This document shows, piece after piece, positions 9,893-19,307 of a stretch of DNA of 64,000 nucleotides (its first letter is position 1; each line of letters opens with the position of its first letter). A program made the position numbers and the translations under genes. The notes beneath the pieces are model-generated. The model saw nothing but the letters and a program-made list of their open reading frames with translations, was not told where the DNA came from and did not search any database. Where the stretch lies: NCBI RefSeq assembly GCF_009497655.1, contig NZ_CP023317.1, forward strand, positions 2,571,501 to 2,635,500, given 5' to 3'. This stretch comes from Priestia megaterium (lineage in GTDB: Bacteria; Bacillota; Bacilli; Bacillales; Bacillaceae_H).

Positions 9893-10762
9893 GTGGAATT
9901 AAGACAGCTGCATTATTTTATTGTCATAGCTGAAGAATTAAATGTAACTAAAGCAGCCAAGCGTCTGCACATGGCTCAGCCTCCTTTAAGCAGACAGCTA
10001 AAGCAGCTCGAAAATGAGCTGGGCCTTTTGCTTTTTGAACGAAACAATAACAAGCGCTTATTGTTAACGGCAGAAGGAGAGCTTTTTTTAAAACGAGCGA
10101 AAGAAATTGTGCAAAGGGTCGAAAAATCAGTATTGGAAGTACAGGAATGTAAAAACGTAACAAATGAAAAGCTTGAAGTCGGATGTACAATCTACTGTGC
10201 ATCAACGGTTCTCGATAAGCTAGCTCTTATTCAAAAACAGTATCCAAACAGTACTTTTAATATCTATGAAAACGAACCAGCTCATTTAAACGAGTTGTTG
10301 ACGGATGGAAAGATTGATGTAGCAGTCACCACTACAGACTTACCTTGTCAACAGGTAAAAACAAAAACACTTGCACCAGATGTCTTTGTTGTAGCAGTTC
10401 CCAAAGAAAGTAGTTATGCAACAGAAAAGATTTCAGTCGCTGAAATCGCTTCTCTCCCTCTTATTCTTCTTCGTTCAAATCGGGAAATAAGCATATACAA
10501 TCGCATTATAAAGGAATTTAAAAAGATGGATATAACACCTACCATTTTATGCGAATGCCATGACTCAGCGATGCTTCTTAATTTAGTATGTCGTGGCCTT
10601 GGTGCTGCTATTGTTCCTTATTCGATGCTATCTTCTTTTTCACTAGAACATATTAAAATTTTAAGCATAGAAGATAATCCATTTGTAATTGAGCCTTTAG
10701 TTACGTGGCGTACCGATAGTTATCTCCCCAAAATCGCTCAAGAATTTTTAAAGCTTTTTTAA
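9893..10762 (+). CDS. bsdA: LysR family regulator of the bsd operon
   Basis: LysR-type protein with an N-terminal winged HTH (AAKRLHMAQPPLSRQLKQLE) and a substrate-binding domain. The start is taken as GTG at 9893: GGAG lies 9 bases upstream, the product then begins MELRQLHYFI as most LysR proteins do, and its 289 residues match BsdA. The ATG at 9878 has no ribosome site. It is divergent from bsdBCD and should activate it in response to phenolic acids, as BsdA does in B. subtilis. Function rests on synteny and family. Confidence 0.85.
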   Translation: MELRQLHYFIVIAEELNVTKAAKRLHMAQPPLSRQLKQLENELGLLLFERNNNKRLLLTAEGELFLKRAKEIVQRVEKSVLEVQECKNVTNEKLEVGCTIYCASTVLDKLALIQKQYPNSTFNIYENEPAHLNELLTDGKIDVAVTTTDLPCQQVKTKTLAPDVFVVAVPKESSYATEKISVAEIASLPLILLRSNREISIYNRIIKEFKKMDITPTILCECHDSAMLLNLVCRGLGAAIVPYSMLSSFSLEHIKILSIEDNPFVIEPLVTWRTDSYLPKIAQEFLKLF

Positions 10763-10774
10763 GTATAGATGCAC

Positions 10775-10809
10775 AAAAAAGGCTTTGCTAAAATAGCAAA
10801 GCCTTTTTT
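10775..10809. terminator. Bidirectional terminator
   Basis: A 15-bp perfect stem (10775-10789 with 10795-10809, loop AAAAT) with A/T ends lies between the convergent bsdA and AEC carrier genes. Confidence 0.9.
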
Positions 10810-10830
10810 ATTTTATATTGATATATTTGA

Positions 10831-11787
10831 CTACATTAACCAAGAAATTAATAGCGGTAATGTAACAAGTGACATAATGGCACTAAGTACGAATGCTGAA
10901 GCTGTTTCACCAGCTAGGCTATCAAAGCGCACTGAAATCATCGCTGCTACAGCTGAACCTGGGAACGCTACTAATAACACTAATTTTACGATGTCAGCTG
11001 ATGATAGACCCATTGCTGTTGCAATTCCTAACATTACAAGCGGCTGAATAGCCACTTTTAAAATCGCAATACCAAATGCTGATGGGCTAAATTGAATTTT
11101 ACGAATACCAATTGTTACCCCAACTGCGAATAGCGCTGCACCTGACGTAATTGAGCCAATTTGATTTAAACTGCTTGACAATAAATCTGGAGATTGGAAC
11201 CCACATAGTACTAATACTACTGCGATTAATGGAACACACGCTAACGGTTCAGAAAGACCGTGTAAGATTGATTTAATCGTTACTTTAAATAAGCTTTCTT
11301 CAGAATCCCCTTCACTTCTTTCGCGCTGTCCAACCGTACCAATAATAGTTGCTAAAGGATCAAGCATCGCATTTACTACGATACCCGTAATAGCGATTGG
11401 AATTGCTACTACATCCGCGCCAAACAAGCTACCTAAAACGGGAATACCCATAAACGCAAACGTTGGCTGCGTAGAGTTTAAAGAGAACATAGACGCGCCT
11501 GTTAGTGAGTATTTGAATACATATTTTGCAACGAGTAAGAAAAGAACATAAAATCCAATAATACCAAGAACTAATGCTAATAAAAACGGCCATTTTTCAA
11601 TAAGCGTTTGTTTTGATGTTGTTGTAATACCAACGAATAAATGTGCAGGTAACGCAAATTTTGTTACAAGCGTATTTAACCCTTTAGATGTTGTTGCATC
11701 AAACTTTTTAAAATACCCTGCTAAATAACCTAGCAAAATAACGAAAAAGATTGGGGTTAAAATAATAAAGATTTGACTAATTTCCAT
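10831..11787 (-). CDS. AEC family (auxin efflux carrier-type) transporter
   Basis: 318 residues with about ten membrane segments in two five-helix halves, typical of AEC carriers for malate, malonate and similar acids. The start at 11787 ([10 protein letters not shown]) has GGAGTG 8 bases upstream; the ATG at 11802 does not. Its N-terminus is nearly the same as the truncated carrier at 1-137 next to the malic enzyme. It stands alone here. Two TTGT-N3-ACAA sites lie about 240-300 bases upstream and may govern it. Confidence 0.85.
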   Translation of the reverse strand: MEISQIFIILTPIFFVILLGYLAGYFKKFDATTSKGLNTLVTKFALPAHLFVGITTTSKQTLIEKWPFLLALVLGIIGFYVLFLLVAKYVFKYSLTGASMFSLNSTQPTFAFMGIPVLGSLFGADVVAIPIAITGIVVNAMLDPLATIIGTVGQRERSEGDSEESLFKVTIKSILHGLSEPLACVPLIAVVLVLCGFQSPDLLSSSLNQIGSITSGAALFAVGVTIGIRKIQFSPSAFGIAILKVAIQPLVMLGIATAMGLSSADIVKLVLLVAFPGSAVAAMISVRFDSLAGETASAFVLSAIMSLVTLPLLISWLM

Positions 11788-12028
11788 TTTTGAACACTCC
11801 ATTGTTTAGATTAGAATCAATCATATAAATTTGCTTTCTTAGAAAGATAATTATCTTCTAAGGCTTGTCTATGGATATTGTTTACGTCAGGCCATTCATC
11901 TCCCTTTTTGCTAAACATCTCTACAAATATGAAGTAACGTATAATGGTTCATGAAAACGCATGGACTTTGTTTTTCTACAATCATTTATTTACTTCGAAG
12001 CTGTTCATTTAGTTAAATCAAATCACAC

Positions 12029-12085
12029 AAAACTTGTCATACAATACAGTAACTCTACAACCTTAGCAAAAACTTGTCATACAAT
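12029..12085. repeat. Two 17-bp direct repeats containing TTGT-N3-ACAA
   Basis: AAAACTTGTCATACAAT occurs at 12029-12045 and 12069-12085, 40 bp start to start. Each copy holds TTGT-CAT-ACAA, an inverted repeat of the kind bound by FadR-subfamily GntR regulators. The nearest downstream minus-strand gene is the AEC carrier. Confidence 0.6.
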
Positions 12086-12424
12086 CATGTTGTTGGCTTA
12101 CTTAGGCTGAAAAAAAACACCTTCAAATGAAAGATGCTTAATCTTGTGACGAAAGAAAGCTACTTCTGATTGATGAGGAAGAATCTCTAAGAGTTTGAAA
12201 CTCTCAGTTAAAAAGTTCCATAATTTCACAAAGTTTTTACAAACTATCTTACTTATTTGTATATTGCTTTCTGTGACGAATTTATGAACATGTTTTAACT
12301 TAACATTTGTAGGGGAATTATTCAATTACATTGCTTAAACTTTTAGTGAAAAAAATATTTTAATCCTGTTTTTTTTACATAAAACGGATTAAAATAGTCA
12401 TAAAGACCTATATATTATCGGTTA

Positions 12425-12456
12425 AAAAGAAGATGATTCATCTATCACCTTCTTTT
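12425..12456 (-). terminator. Terminator of the DUF1232 gene
   Basis: On minus a 13-bp stem with one G-U pair (12444-12456 with 12425-12437) ends in a short T-run. It lies about 40 bases after the stop. Confidence 0.75.
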
Positions 12457-12493
12457 GCTTACTTTATTTAATAATTACATGTAGATCATAATG

Positions 12494-12898
12494 TTACTTT
12501 ATTTTAGCATCAATAATGGAAAAATTGTGTTCTTCTGAAAACCACGTTTTGATTTTTTCTTTTGCTTTCAGTTTAACATCTTCATCAATGTACATGGCAA
12601 CTTGAATCAATGCAAGCCCCAGAGCTCCTAAATCATCTGTAAATCCAACTCCTGCTGCAAAGTCCGGAATTAAATCTAAAGGAAGAATAAAATAACCTAA
12701 CGCTCCTATAATCACTGCTTTTGCTTTTGGAGGAATATCAGGCTTTTGCAGCGTGTAGTATAAAAGCAGTACGGCATAAACAACGTTTGCTCCCGCTTTT
12801 TTGCCAAACTTTTTAAGCTTGTCCCAAAATTTTTCTTCCGAATAATATTTGGCTGTTTCCTCTGTACGAACGGGTACAATTTCTTGTTTCTCTTCCAT
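12494..12898 (-). CDS. DUF1232 (YkvA-like) membrane-associated protein
   Basis: 134 residues. The centre (PPKAKAVIIGALGYFILPLD, then LIPDFAAGVGFTDDLGAL) is the DUF1232 signature, with short hydrophobic segments around it. The start at 12898 is preferred to a GTG at 12907 because AAGGG lies 8 bases upstream. The family is widespread in Bacillaceae and of unknown function. It has its own terminator and no clear operon partner. Confidence 0.8.
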   Translation of the reverse strand: MEEKQEIVPVRTEETAKYYSEEKFWDKLKKFGKKAGANVVYAVLLLYYTLQKPDIPPKAKAVIIGALGYFILPLDLIPDFAAGVGFTDDLGALGLALIQVAMYIDEDVKLKAKEKIKTWFSEEHNFSIIDAKIK

Positions 12899-12997
12899 AT
12901 CGATCACCCTTTCATCACCATATGTACTTATTATAAACGATTATCTCTACCGAATTCCATTGAGAGCTTAAACTCCATAAACCTGCACAAAGCAGGC

Positions 12998-13279
12998 TTA
13001 TGAATTTTTTAATGAGTAATGCTTCATAACGATAGTAACTAAGTCATTCAGCGCCGTTTCACTTTTAGAATGATTTTCAAACTGCTGAATGAGATCCATA
13101 TGTTCAAGCAGCACTTCGTAATTACCCGTCATCTTTCTCAGGACTTCATATGCGGAACTATTCAAATCCACTTGTATTTTCAAATCCTCCAGCTGTACTA
13201 GATACTCATTCCAGCGCTGATCTTGTTCTAGCAGCAGCCATACAATTTCTTTTATCGCCTTCCGCACATTGGACTCCAT
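12998..13279 (-). CDS. Hypothetical protein, helical, 93 residues
   Basis: A small acidic, mostly helical soluble protein (MESNVRKAIKEIVWLLLEQD and onward). AAAGGAGA lies 7 bases before the ATG at 13279, which favours this start over 13312. No family is recognised and there is no signal peptide or membrane segment. Confidence 0.65.
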   Translation of the reverse strand: MESNVRKAIKEIVWLLLEQDQRWNEYLVQLEDLKIQVDLNSSAYEVLRKMTGNYEVLLEHMDLIQQFENHSKSETALNDLVTIVMKHYSLKNS

Positions 13280-13366
13280 CTTTTCATCTCCTTTGATACA
13301 CAGATATAACAAAGTCTATGAAAAAAACGAGCTTTTTCATTCCCGTATTATACAAAAAGTGTTTTT

Positions 13367-14008
13367 TTATTTTATAACAAGCCCGCTTAAGAGCTCTTCC
13401 CATACTTTATCATCGCGCAGCACGTCCATTGAAAAAATAGGTGCATGTAAAACACATGTATAAGGCAAGTCCCAGTTAGCTTCGGATAAAAGTTCTTTTT
13501 CACTGTTTGTCAGCAGCAGTATATAGAAATCGTTTTTGACCATTCCCTTTAAAACATGCTCTAATTCTTTCGCTTCTTCATACGTTCCGCCCATACGAAT
13601 AAACAATATACAAGAACTGGTCTCCATTGACGTTAAAAATCGCTCCGTTCTCCGTTCATATTTTTCTTTGACTTCATTATATGAAAGCCAGTTAGTCTCC
13701 GTATTAATAGACGACGGAAAATCATGAGCAGAATCAATTTGATACACCTTATCACGCAGTCTAAGCGTGGAACCATCTCCGAAAGAACTGATATAGGTTA
13801 AGTGTTCATATACAAATAAGTCTTTACAGCGATTTTTCAACAGCTGATTGACATGAGAAAGAGAAATGCTAATACACCAATCAATCACCCCGGCTTGTTT
13901 TCGCAAAGAATATTTTTTCATATATATCCCTGGAAAACAGTTATAGCCTAAACTGTATATCATATCGTACTGCTTGCTTTTTAGTTCATTTAAAGTAACC
14001 ATATTCAT
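13367..14008 (-). CDS. DUF1796 family putative cysteine peptidase
   Basis: 213 residues. The N-terminal pattern YDMIYSLGYNCFPGIYMKKY, followed by AGVIDWCIS, matches DUF1796, a family described as papain-like cysteine peptidases; the Cys in GYNC would be the nucleophile. Later segments (FLTSMETSSCILFIRMGG and YILLLTNSEKEL) look like alternating strands and helices. The gene stands alone. Activity is untested and the family call rests on motif recall. Confidence 0.65.
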   Translation of the reverse strand: MNMVTLNELKSKQYDMIYSLGYNCFPGIYMKKYSLRKQAGVIDWCISISLSHVNQLLKNRCKDLFVYEHLTYISSFGDGSTLRLRDKVYQIDSAHDFPSSINTETNWLSYNEVKEKYERRTERFLTSMETSSCILFIRMGGTYEEAKELEHVLKGMVKNDFYILLLTNSEKELLSEANWDLPYTCVLHAPIFSMDVLRDDKVWEELLSGLVIK

Positions 14009-14225
14009 CCTCCCTTCTTCTATAAAATATGACAGTCTTTTATAGAAAGAGGCGGCTTCTGCCTTATACCGTACAAGCTTTTTGCGTTTTAGGAGCTTGT
14101 GTAATAAAAGAGTAAGGAATTAAAAAAACAACCGAAGCAAAATATTTTGGAACTCGAAAGATTCTTGTTAAAATACTTGTATTCCATTGAAATAACAAGG
14201 CCTATGAAGTCTTTAAAGAAAGAAG

Positions 14226-15239
14226 ATGAAATTGATGAGTAAAGCATTAAAAGATATTCCGATTTCCGTGTTAGATCTTTCTCCTGTAGTTGAAGGAGGA
14301 ACTGTATCTGACTCACTTAGAAATACATTAGATTTAGCTCAGCACGCTGAAAAATGGGGGTATAACCGCTATTGGCTAGCTGAACATCATAATATGACAG
14401 GTATCGCAAGCTCCGCTACATCTGTTGTAATTGGTCATGTCGCCGGAGGCACGTCACGCATTCGCGTAGGCTCTGGCGGCATTATGCTTCCTAACCATTC
14501 TCCGCTTGTTATTGCTGAGCATTTTGGTACGCTTGAATCACTATTTCCAGGACGTATTGATTTAGGCTTAGGAAGAGCGCCAGGGACAGATCAGCTGACA
14601 GCGCAGGCGCTGCGACGCGACCGCAGAAGCGACGGCAGTGACTTCCCAGAACAGCTGGCCGAACTGCAAGAATACTTTAAACCTGCTTCAGAAAGTCAGA
14701 TGCGTGTTAAAGCTGTTCCCGGTCAAGGTTTAAATATTCCGATTTGGCTCCTTGGCTCAAGCGGTTTTAGCGCACAGCTTTCTGCACAGCTAGGCTTGCC
14801 ATTTTCATTTGCAAGTCACTTTTCGCCTAATAATACAATGACAGCTCTTAACATGTACCGTCGTTATTTTAAGCCGTCCGACGTGTTAGAGAAACCATAT
14901 GCAATGTTAGGTGTAAACGTAATCGCTGCTGATACAGATAGAGAAGCTGAACGCTTGGCTACTTCTATGCAACAGCAGTTTCTAAATTTAATTCGAAACA
15001 CACCGGGTAAACTAAAAGCTCCCGTGGATAATATGGATGAACTATGGACTGACTTTGAAAAAGCTTCTCTTCAACAGCAGCTGGGCTCTTCTATTGTCGG
15101 AAGTCCTGAGACGATTAAAGTCAAGCTTGAACAGTTTATTGAAGAAACAGAAGCAGATGAACTGATGATTAACGCTCAAATTTACGATCACAAAGCTCGC
15201 CTTCGTTCGTACGAAATTGTTTCTCAGCTGTTCAAATAA
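14226..15239 (+). CDS. LLM class flavin-dependent oxidoreductase
   Basis: 337 residues of the bacterial luciferase-like TIM-barrel family. The start SVLDLSPV, the WLAEHHNM motif, [20 protein letters not shown] and [11 protein letters not shown] are shared by FMN-dependent monooxygenase-like proteins of the YvbT/YtmO type. A second in-frame ATG at 14235 is also possible; neither start has a strong ribosome site. The substrate is unknown. A related paralogue lies at 34728-35723. Confidence 0.85.
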   Translation: MKLMSKALKDIPISVLDLSPVVEGGTVSDSLRNTLDLAQHAEKWGYNRYWLAEHHNMTGIASSATSVVIGHVAGGTSRIRVGSGGIMLPNHSPLVIAEHFGTLESLFPGRIDLGLGRAPGTDQLTAQALRRDRRSDGSDFPEQLAELQEYFKPASESQMRVKAVPGQGLNIPIWLLGSSGFSAQLSAQLGLPFSFASHFSPNNTMTALNMYRRYFKPSDVLEKPYAMLGVNVIAADTDREAERLATSMQQQFLNLIRNTPGKLKAPVDNMDELWTDFEKASLQQQLGSSIVGSPETIKVKLEQFIEETEADELMINAQIYDHKARLRSYEIVSQLFK

Positions 15240-15240
15240 T

Positions 15241-15268
15241 AAAAAGGCCGGACACGTCCGGCCTTTTT
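15241..15268. terminator. Bidirectional terminator
   Basis: A 12-bp perfect GC-rich stem (15241-15252 with 15257-15268, loop CACG) with A/T ends lies between the convergent oxidoreductase and glcF genes. Confidence 0.92.
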
Positions 15269-16586
15269 ATTTGCTTTCTACTGCTTCAAGAAGTAAATCT
15301 GCAAGATGAACGGCCCTTACACTTTCTTCTACTCCTTCTCTGACTACGCCTAGCTTCATTTGAATGAGACAGCCCGGGTTTGCTGTTACAATTGTATGGG
15401 CATGGGCTTCTTTCACTTTTTCCATTTTATAATCTAAAATTTGCATAGACATCTCTTGTTCCGTTAAGTTATAAATACCAGCTGAGCCGCAGCAATGATC
15501 CGCATTTTCCATTTCATTAAACACCGTGCCGTTAATTGCTTGGATCAGTTTTCTCGGTGCGCTGGACGTTTTCATCACGTTTCTTAAATGACACGAGTCT
15601 TGATACGTAATAATTTGACTTGGAAGCGATAACTTTTGTTTTTCCACAAACTGCTGCTGCAATAAAATCTCTGAAAAATCTTTGACTTTTGCAGAAAAGA
15701 CCGCTGCTCTTTCTTTCCATTCCGGCTCATCTTTTAATAGATGATCGTATTCCACCAACAGCGCACCGCAGCCGCCTGCATTAAGAACAATATCATCCGC
15801 TTGAATGGATTCAAACGCCATAATATTTTGTTTTGCTAACTTTTTTGCCTGATCTTTTTCTCCGCCGTGCGCATGCAGGGCGCCACAGCACGTCTGCACT
15901 TCTGGTATAACGACCTTACACCCCGCTTTTTGTAAAAGTGCAATCGTCGCGTTGTTTGTTTCCATAAACATCGTGTCCATTAAACACCCTGTAAAAAAAG
16001 CAACCGTACGCTCTCTTGTTCCTTCTGCTTCAAATAAAAAAGGACGTTTCTTCATTTCTTTTTTTGTTGGCACAGGCGGAAGCGTTTTTTCCATTTGTGC
16101 TAAATTACCGGGCAGGACGTTTAATATATTTGTTTTTTGAACAGCTTTTTGCAAGCCGCTTCTTTGATAGAAAGCAAGCAGAGAATGTACATTTTTTAAT
16201 CGTTCTTTATGCGGAAAAAGCTGTTCAAACACCATATGCCTGAGCGCTTTTACCGGCCATTTATGTCGTTTTTTCTGCTGAATAATATCACGCGCTTCTT
16301 CTAATAAGTGTCCGTACTTCACACCCGAAGGACAAACAGGCTCACACGCTCGGCAGCCAAGGCAAAGGTTCAATTGTTTTTCAACGGATTCATCCGGTTC
16401 AATAAGCCCATCTACAACTCCTTTCATCAAAGCAATTCTTCCGCGCGGTGACGCTGCTTCATATTGATTGGTTTGGCCATACGTCGGACAGCTCGGCAAA
16501 CAAAAACCGCATCTCATACAATTCATTAACTCGTCATAATCTAACCGTTCTTTAAACGCTTGCTGAATGTCTTTTGTTGCCGTCAT
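15267..16586 (-). CDS. glcF: Glycolate oxidase iron-sulfur subunit
   Basis: 439 residues. Two 4Fe-4S motifs sit near the N-terminus (CMRCGFCLPSCPT at about 23-35 and CLGCRACEPVCP at about 73-84), followed by two CCG cysteine-rich domains (CCGALHAHGG and CCGSAGIYN). The protein passes electrons from the GlcD flavoprotein to the membrane chain during oxidation of glycolate to glyoxylate. Its ATG overlaps the glcD stop by four bases (ATGA), so the two are translationally coupled. The pair matches ysfC-ysfD of B. subtilis. Confidence 0.92.
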   Translation of the reverse strand: MTATKDIQQAFKERLDYDELMNCMRCGFCLPSCPTYGQTNQYEAASPRGRIALMKGVVDGLIEPDESVEKQLNLCLGCRACEPVCPSGVKYGHLLEEARDIIQQKKRHKWPVKALRHMVFEQLFPHKERLKNVHSLLAFYQRSGLQKAVQKTNILNVLPGNLAQMEKTLPPVPTKKEMKKRPFLFEAEGTRERTVAFFTGCLMDTMFMETNNATIALLQKAGCKVVIPEVQTCCGALHAHGGEKDQAKKLAKQNIMAFESIQADDIVLNAGGCGALLVEYDHLLKDEPEWKERAAVFSAKVKDFSEILLQQQFVEKQKLSLPSQIITYQDSCHLRNVMKTSSAPRKLIQAINGTVFNEMENADHCCGSAGIYNLTEQEMSMQILDYKMEKVKEAHAHTIVTANPGCLIQMKLGVVREGVEESVRAVHLADLLLEAVESK

Positions 16587-17995
16587 GAACGAACCACCAC
16601 TCTTTTTCTCGTGTCTTTAGCAAAAATTTTCCCTGGATTCATAATTCCTTGCGGGTCCAAAGCATACTTAATTGCTTTCATCGCAGCTACTCCTTCTCCG
16701 CCCATCTTCAATGCTAAATACGGTGCTTTCATTTCTCCGACTCCGTGTTCACCTGTAATCGTCCCTCCAAGCTCAATGGCTTTATGAAAAATCGCTTCAA
16801 AAGCTTGTTCGACTCGGTGAAGCTCCTCTTCGTCACGCGCATCTGTTAAACAAGTCGGATGCAGATTTCCGTCTCCTGCATGACCAAACGTACAGATTTT
16901 AACGTTGTATTTTACAGCAATTTCATTAATCGCTTTGACCATTTCACTAATTTTAGACCGCGGGACGGTTGCGTCTTCTAAAATCGTCGTTGGCTTCATT
17001 CGTGCTAAAGCAGAAAGAGCTGATCTTCTTGCTGTACTTAACGCTTCTGCTTCTGCTTGCGAAGCCGCTACTTTCACCGATACAGCCTTTCCTTCACTGC
17101 AGATGCGTGAAATCATTTCAATATCGCGCTTCACCACTTCTGGCGGGCCATCTTGTTCAATCAATAAGACAGCGTTTACATCAGTTGGAAGCCCAACTTG
17201 GGCAAAATCTTCTACTACTTCACACGTCGGCTGATCTAAAAATTCAAGCGTAGCCGGAATAATCTTATTGGCGATAATTGCTGAAACCGTCTTAGCAGCT
17301 GCGTCCATGTCTTCAAACAGCGCAAGCAGAGTTTGTTTTGTTTCAGGTATTGGAATGAGCTTTAAAATGGCTTCTGTCACGACGCCAAGCGTTCCCTCAG
17401 ACCCGACAAACAAGTTCGTTAAATCGTAGCCAGCTACATCTTTAGCCAGCTTGCCTCCTGTCTTAATACAATCGCCGTTTGCAAGAATTACTTCAAGACC
17501 AAGAACGTAATCTTTTGTTACTCCGTATTTTAAGCCTCGTAATCCTCCTGAGCATTCATTGATGTTTCCTCCAATGGTTGATATTTTCATAGAGCTTGGA
17601 TCAGGAGGATAAAATAAACCTTTTGCCTCTACGGCATTAATTAAGTCTAACGTAATAACACCCGGCTGCACGGTAGCGGTTAAATTTTCTTCATCAATTT
17701 CCAAAATTTTATTCATTCGGTTAAAGGTAAGAACAATTCCGCCTTGCGTTGGACACGTTCCTGCGCTTAGATTTGTGCCTGAGCCTCTTGGCACAATAGG
17801 AACGTGATCTTCGTTGCATATCGTTAAAATTCTTTTCACTTGATCTTTGTTTTCAGGCATAATAACTGCATCAGGAAGCGACTGAAAGTTAGGGGTTGCG
17901 TCATAAGAATATACGAGTCTTGCTTCACTGCTATCTTGAAAGTTGGCCGATCCTACAACTTCAATGAGCTTTGCTTTTGTTCGTTCATTAAGCAT
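16583..17995 (-). CDS. glcD: Glycolate oxidase FAD-binding subunit
   Basis: 470 residues with an FAD-binding PCMH domain (PRGSGTNLSAGTCP near residue 60, FVGSEGTLGVVTEAIL near 185) and an FAD-linked oxidase C-terminal domain with FGHAGDGNLHPT and TGEHGVGEMK. It oxidises glycolate, and possibly D-lactate, to the 2-oxo acid. A strong AAGGAGG precedes the ATG. The regulator gene of the CdaR type lies just upstream on the same strand, the arrangement of ysfB-ysfC-ysfD in B. subtilis. D-lactate dehydrogenase is the main alternative for the family, but the adjacent glcF favours glycolate. Confidence 0.9.
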   Translation of the reverse strand: MLNERTKAKLIEVVGSANFQDSSEARLVYSYDATPNFQSLPDAVIMPENKDQVKRILTICNEDHVPIVPRGSGTNLSAGTCPTQGGIVLTFNRMNKILEIDEENLTATVQPGVITLDLINAVEAKGLFYPPDPSSMKISTIGGNINECSGGLRGLKYGVTKDYVLGLEVILANGDCIKTGGKLAKDVAGYDLTNLFVGSEGTLGVVTEAILKLIPIPETKQTLLALFEDMDAAAKTVSAIIANKIIPATLEFLDQPTCEVVEDFAQVGLPTDVNAVLLIEQDGPPEVVKRDIEMISRICSEGKAVSVKVAASQAEAEALSTARRSALSALARMKPTTILEDATVPRSKISEMVKAINEIAVKYNVKICTFGHAGDGNLHPTCLTDARDEEELHRVEQAFEAIFHKAIELGGTITGEHGVGEMKAPYLALKMGGEGVAAMKAIKYALDPQGIMNPGKIFAKDTRKRVVVRS

Positions 17996-18123
17996 AACGT
18001 TCCTCCTTATATATCTCTTAATCTTATTATAGTTGCAGAAGCCACGAGGGACTATAGATAAAAAACTAAAAAAAAGCGCTTTAAAAACTCATTTTTTGTA
18101 TGTTTATCTAATGAATAGCGCAC

Positions 18124-19236
18124 TTATTCTAGTAGAGACAGCGCAAGGTAAAAAAGCGTGAGACCCTTTACACTTTTAGGATCAATGTCTGTTAGTTCTT
18201 TCATTTGCTTCAAGCGGTAATGAAGCGTATTGATATGAATATGTAAATCAAACGCCGTTTTTTTTAACGATTGATCATTGGCTAAATAGCATTTCAGCGT
18301 TTCGAGAAGCTCTTTTTCTTTTAAAAGAGCGGAAAGCACTCGACTTAAGAATTCCTTTTTTACAGGTTCAGAAACGTCTTCTAAAATCATGTCCATCAGC
18401 AGTTCCTCATAAAAAACAACGGCTTGACGTTTTGAAGCTACTTTAAGCGCTTTTTTTGCTTCTTCATATGAAGCATGCAAATCAAATTGCTCCGCTGGCT
18501 TCCCTACGCCAATAGTAATCATAACTTGATTATTTGCTTGAATGTACTGCTGACATTTTTTTAGTTCTTCTTTAAATCCTTGTCTTGCCTTTTCATCTAC
18601 AGCTTCTTTCAGTAAAAGCAAGCGATCGTATCCCCAATTTGCGATATAATCTCCTTCACCTTTATGACTTTCAAACCAGTAGCGAATTGTTTCTTGTACC
18701 TGCTGCTGCTTCTTTTTCGAAAGAGATGAGTCAATTTGAAACAGCGTGCAGCAATAAGGACTGTCTACTTGTACTCCTAAAATATGACCTCGTTCAATAA
18801 ATTCTGCATCTACCTGCTGGCTATAAATCCATTCACGAAAAAAAGCTTCTACTCCTTTATTTTCCCATTCCTTTGTTTCTATGTAGTATGCTTCGCGAAT
18901 AATTAACTCTGTTAATCTTCGAATAATATCTGCAAAAGGCTCAACAGCTTCTGGGGTACCTGTAATGCCAATAACGCCAATAATGTCTCCTTGATAACTG
19001 ATAGGCAAATTAATTCCTGGCTTAACTCCTTTTAAATCTGCTGCTTCTTTTTTGGAAATATATAGTTTTTGCTTTTTTTGCATCACGTTCCACGCGCCTT
19101 CATGAAAAAAACCAACCCGCTTTTCTTCTGTAGACGCAATAATAATTCCGCGTGTATCCGTTACAATTACATGTTCTTTCATCACCAGCTGTACTTCTTT
19201 TATAATTTTCTTCGACAGTTCAGACACTAGCTGCAC
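18124..19236 (-). CDS. CdaR family transcriptional activator of glycolate use
   Basis: 370 residues with the sugar-diacid recognition domain at the N-terminus (about 5-135: IVTDTRGIIIASTEEKRVG, LPISYQGDIIGVIGITG), a central GGDEF-like region and a C-terminal HTH_30 (TAFDLHIHINTLHYRLKQMK). GTG at 19236 is the start, with GAGGTG 8 bases upstream. By synteny with B. subtilis ysfB it should activate glcD-glcF, probably in response to glycolate or glycerate. The neighbouring GntP permease and dehydrogenase may be in the same regulon (inference). Confidence 0.85.
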   Translation of the reverse strand: MQLVSELSKKIIKEVQLVMKEHVIVTDTRGIIIASTEEKRVGFFHEGAWNVMQKKQKLYISKKEAADLKGVKPGINLPISYQGDIIGVIGITGTPEAVEPFADIIRRLTELIIREAYYIETKEWENKGVEAFFREWIYSQQVDAEFIERGHILGVQVDSPYCCTLFQIDSSLSKKKQQQVQETIRYWFESHKGEGDYIANWGYDRLLLLKEAVDEKARQGFKEELKKCQQYIQANNQVMITIGVGKPAEQFDLHASYEEAKKALKVASKRQAVVFYEELLMDMILEDVSEPVKKEFLSRVLSALLKEKELLETLKCYLANDQSLKKTAFDLHIHINTLHYRLKQMKELTDIDPKSVKGLTLFYLALSLLE

Positions 19237-19270
19237 GTTGTTTACACCTCACCTATCATCAATTAAAAGA

Positions 19271-19295
19271 GCTGAAAGAATGGTTTTCTCTCAGC
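19271..19295 (-). terminator. Terminator of the PfpI-family gene
   Basis: On minus a 10-bp stem with one G-U pair (19286-19295 with 19271-19280) is followed by TCTTTT. It separates the PfpI gene from the CdaR-type gene. Confidence 0.8.
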
Positions 19296-19307
19296 CCGCT
19301 TTTTTGA

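Larger units (their letters stand above)
11817..12493. other. 690-bp intergenic stretch with gene-remnant signs
   Basis: No convincing full gene is visible. On minus, 11817-11948 is an open frame whose last 33 codons (from ATG at 11918) read MFSKKGDEWPDVNNIHRQAL and onward; it looks like the tail of a lost protein or a small peptide gene without a good ribosome site. An unrecognised 75-codon minus frame spans 12098-12325. A perfect 10-bp inverted repeat (12357-12366 with 12386-12395) and two operator-like direct repeats also lie here. Confidence 0.4.

Noticed and set aside
11951-11966. cre site ATGAAAACGCATGGAC before the AEC carrier
   Set aside because: Two consensus positions at the right end fail; too weak to call.
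12098-12325. 75-codon minus frame as a gene
   Set aside because: No ribosome site and no recognised family; it could be a transposase scrap, but nothing in the sequence proves it. It is mentioned only within the spacer entry.
14089-14316. 75-codon minus frame near the first LLM oxidoreductase
   Set aside because: It overlaps the start of the plus-strand oxidoreductase and has a poor start; taken as chance.
18068-18083. cre site around AAAGCGCTTT before glcD
   Set aside because: The core is palindromic but both outer TG and CA pairs of the consensus are missing.
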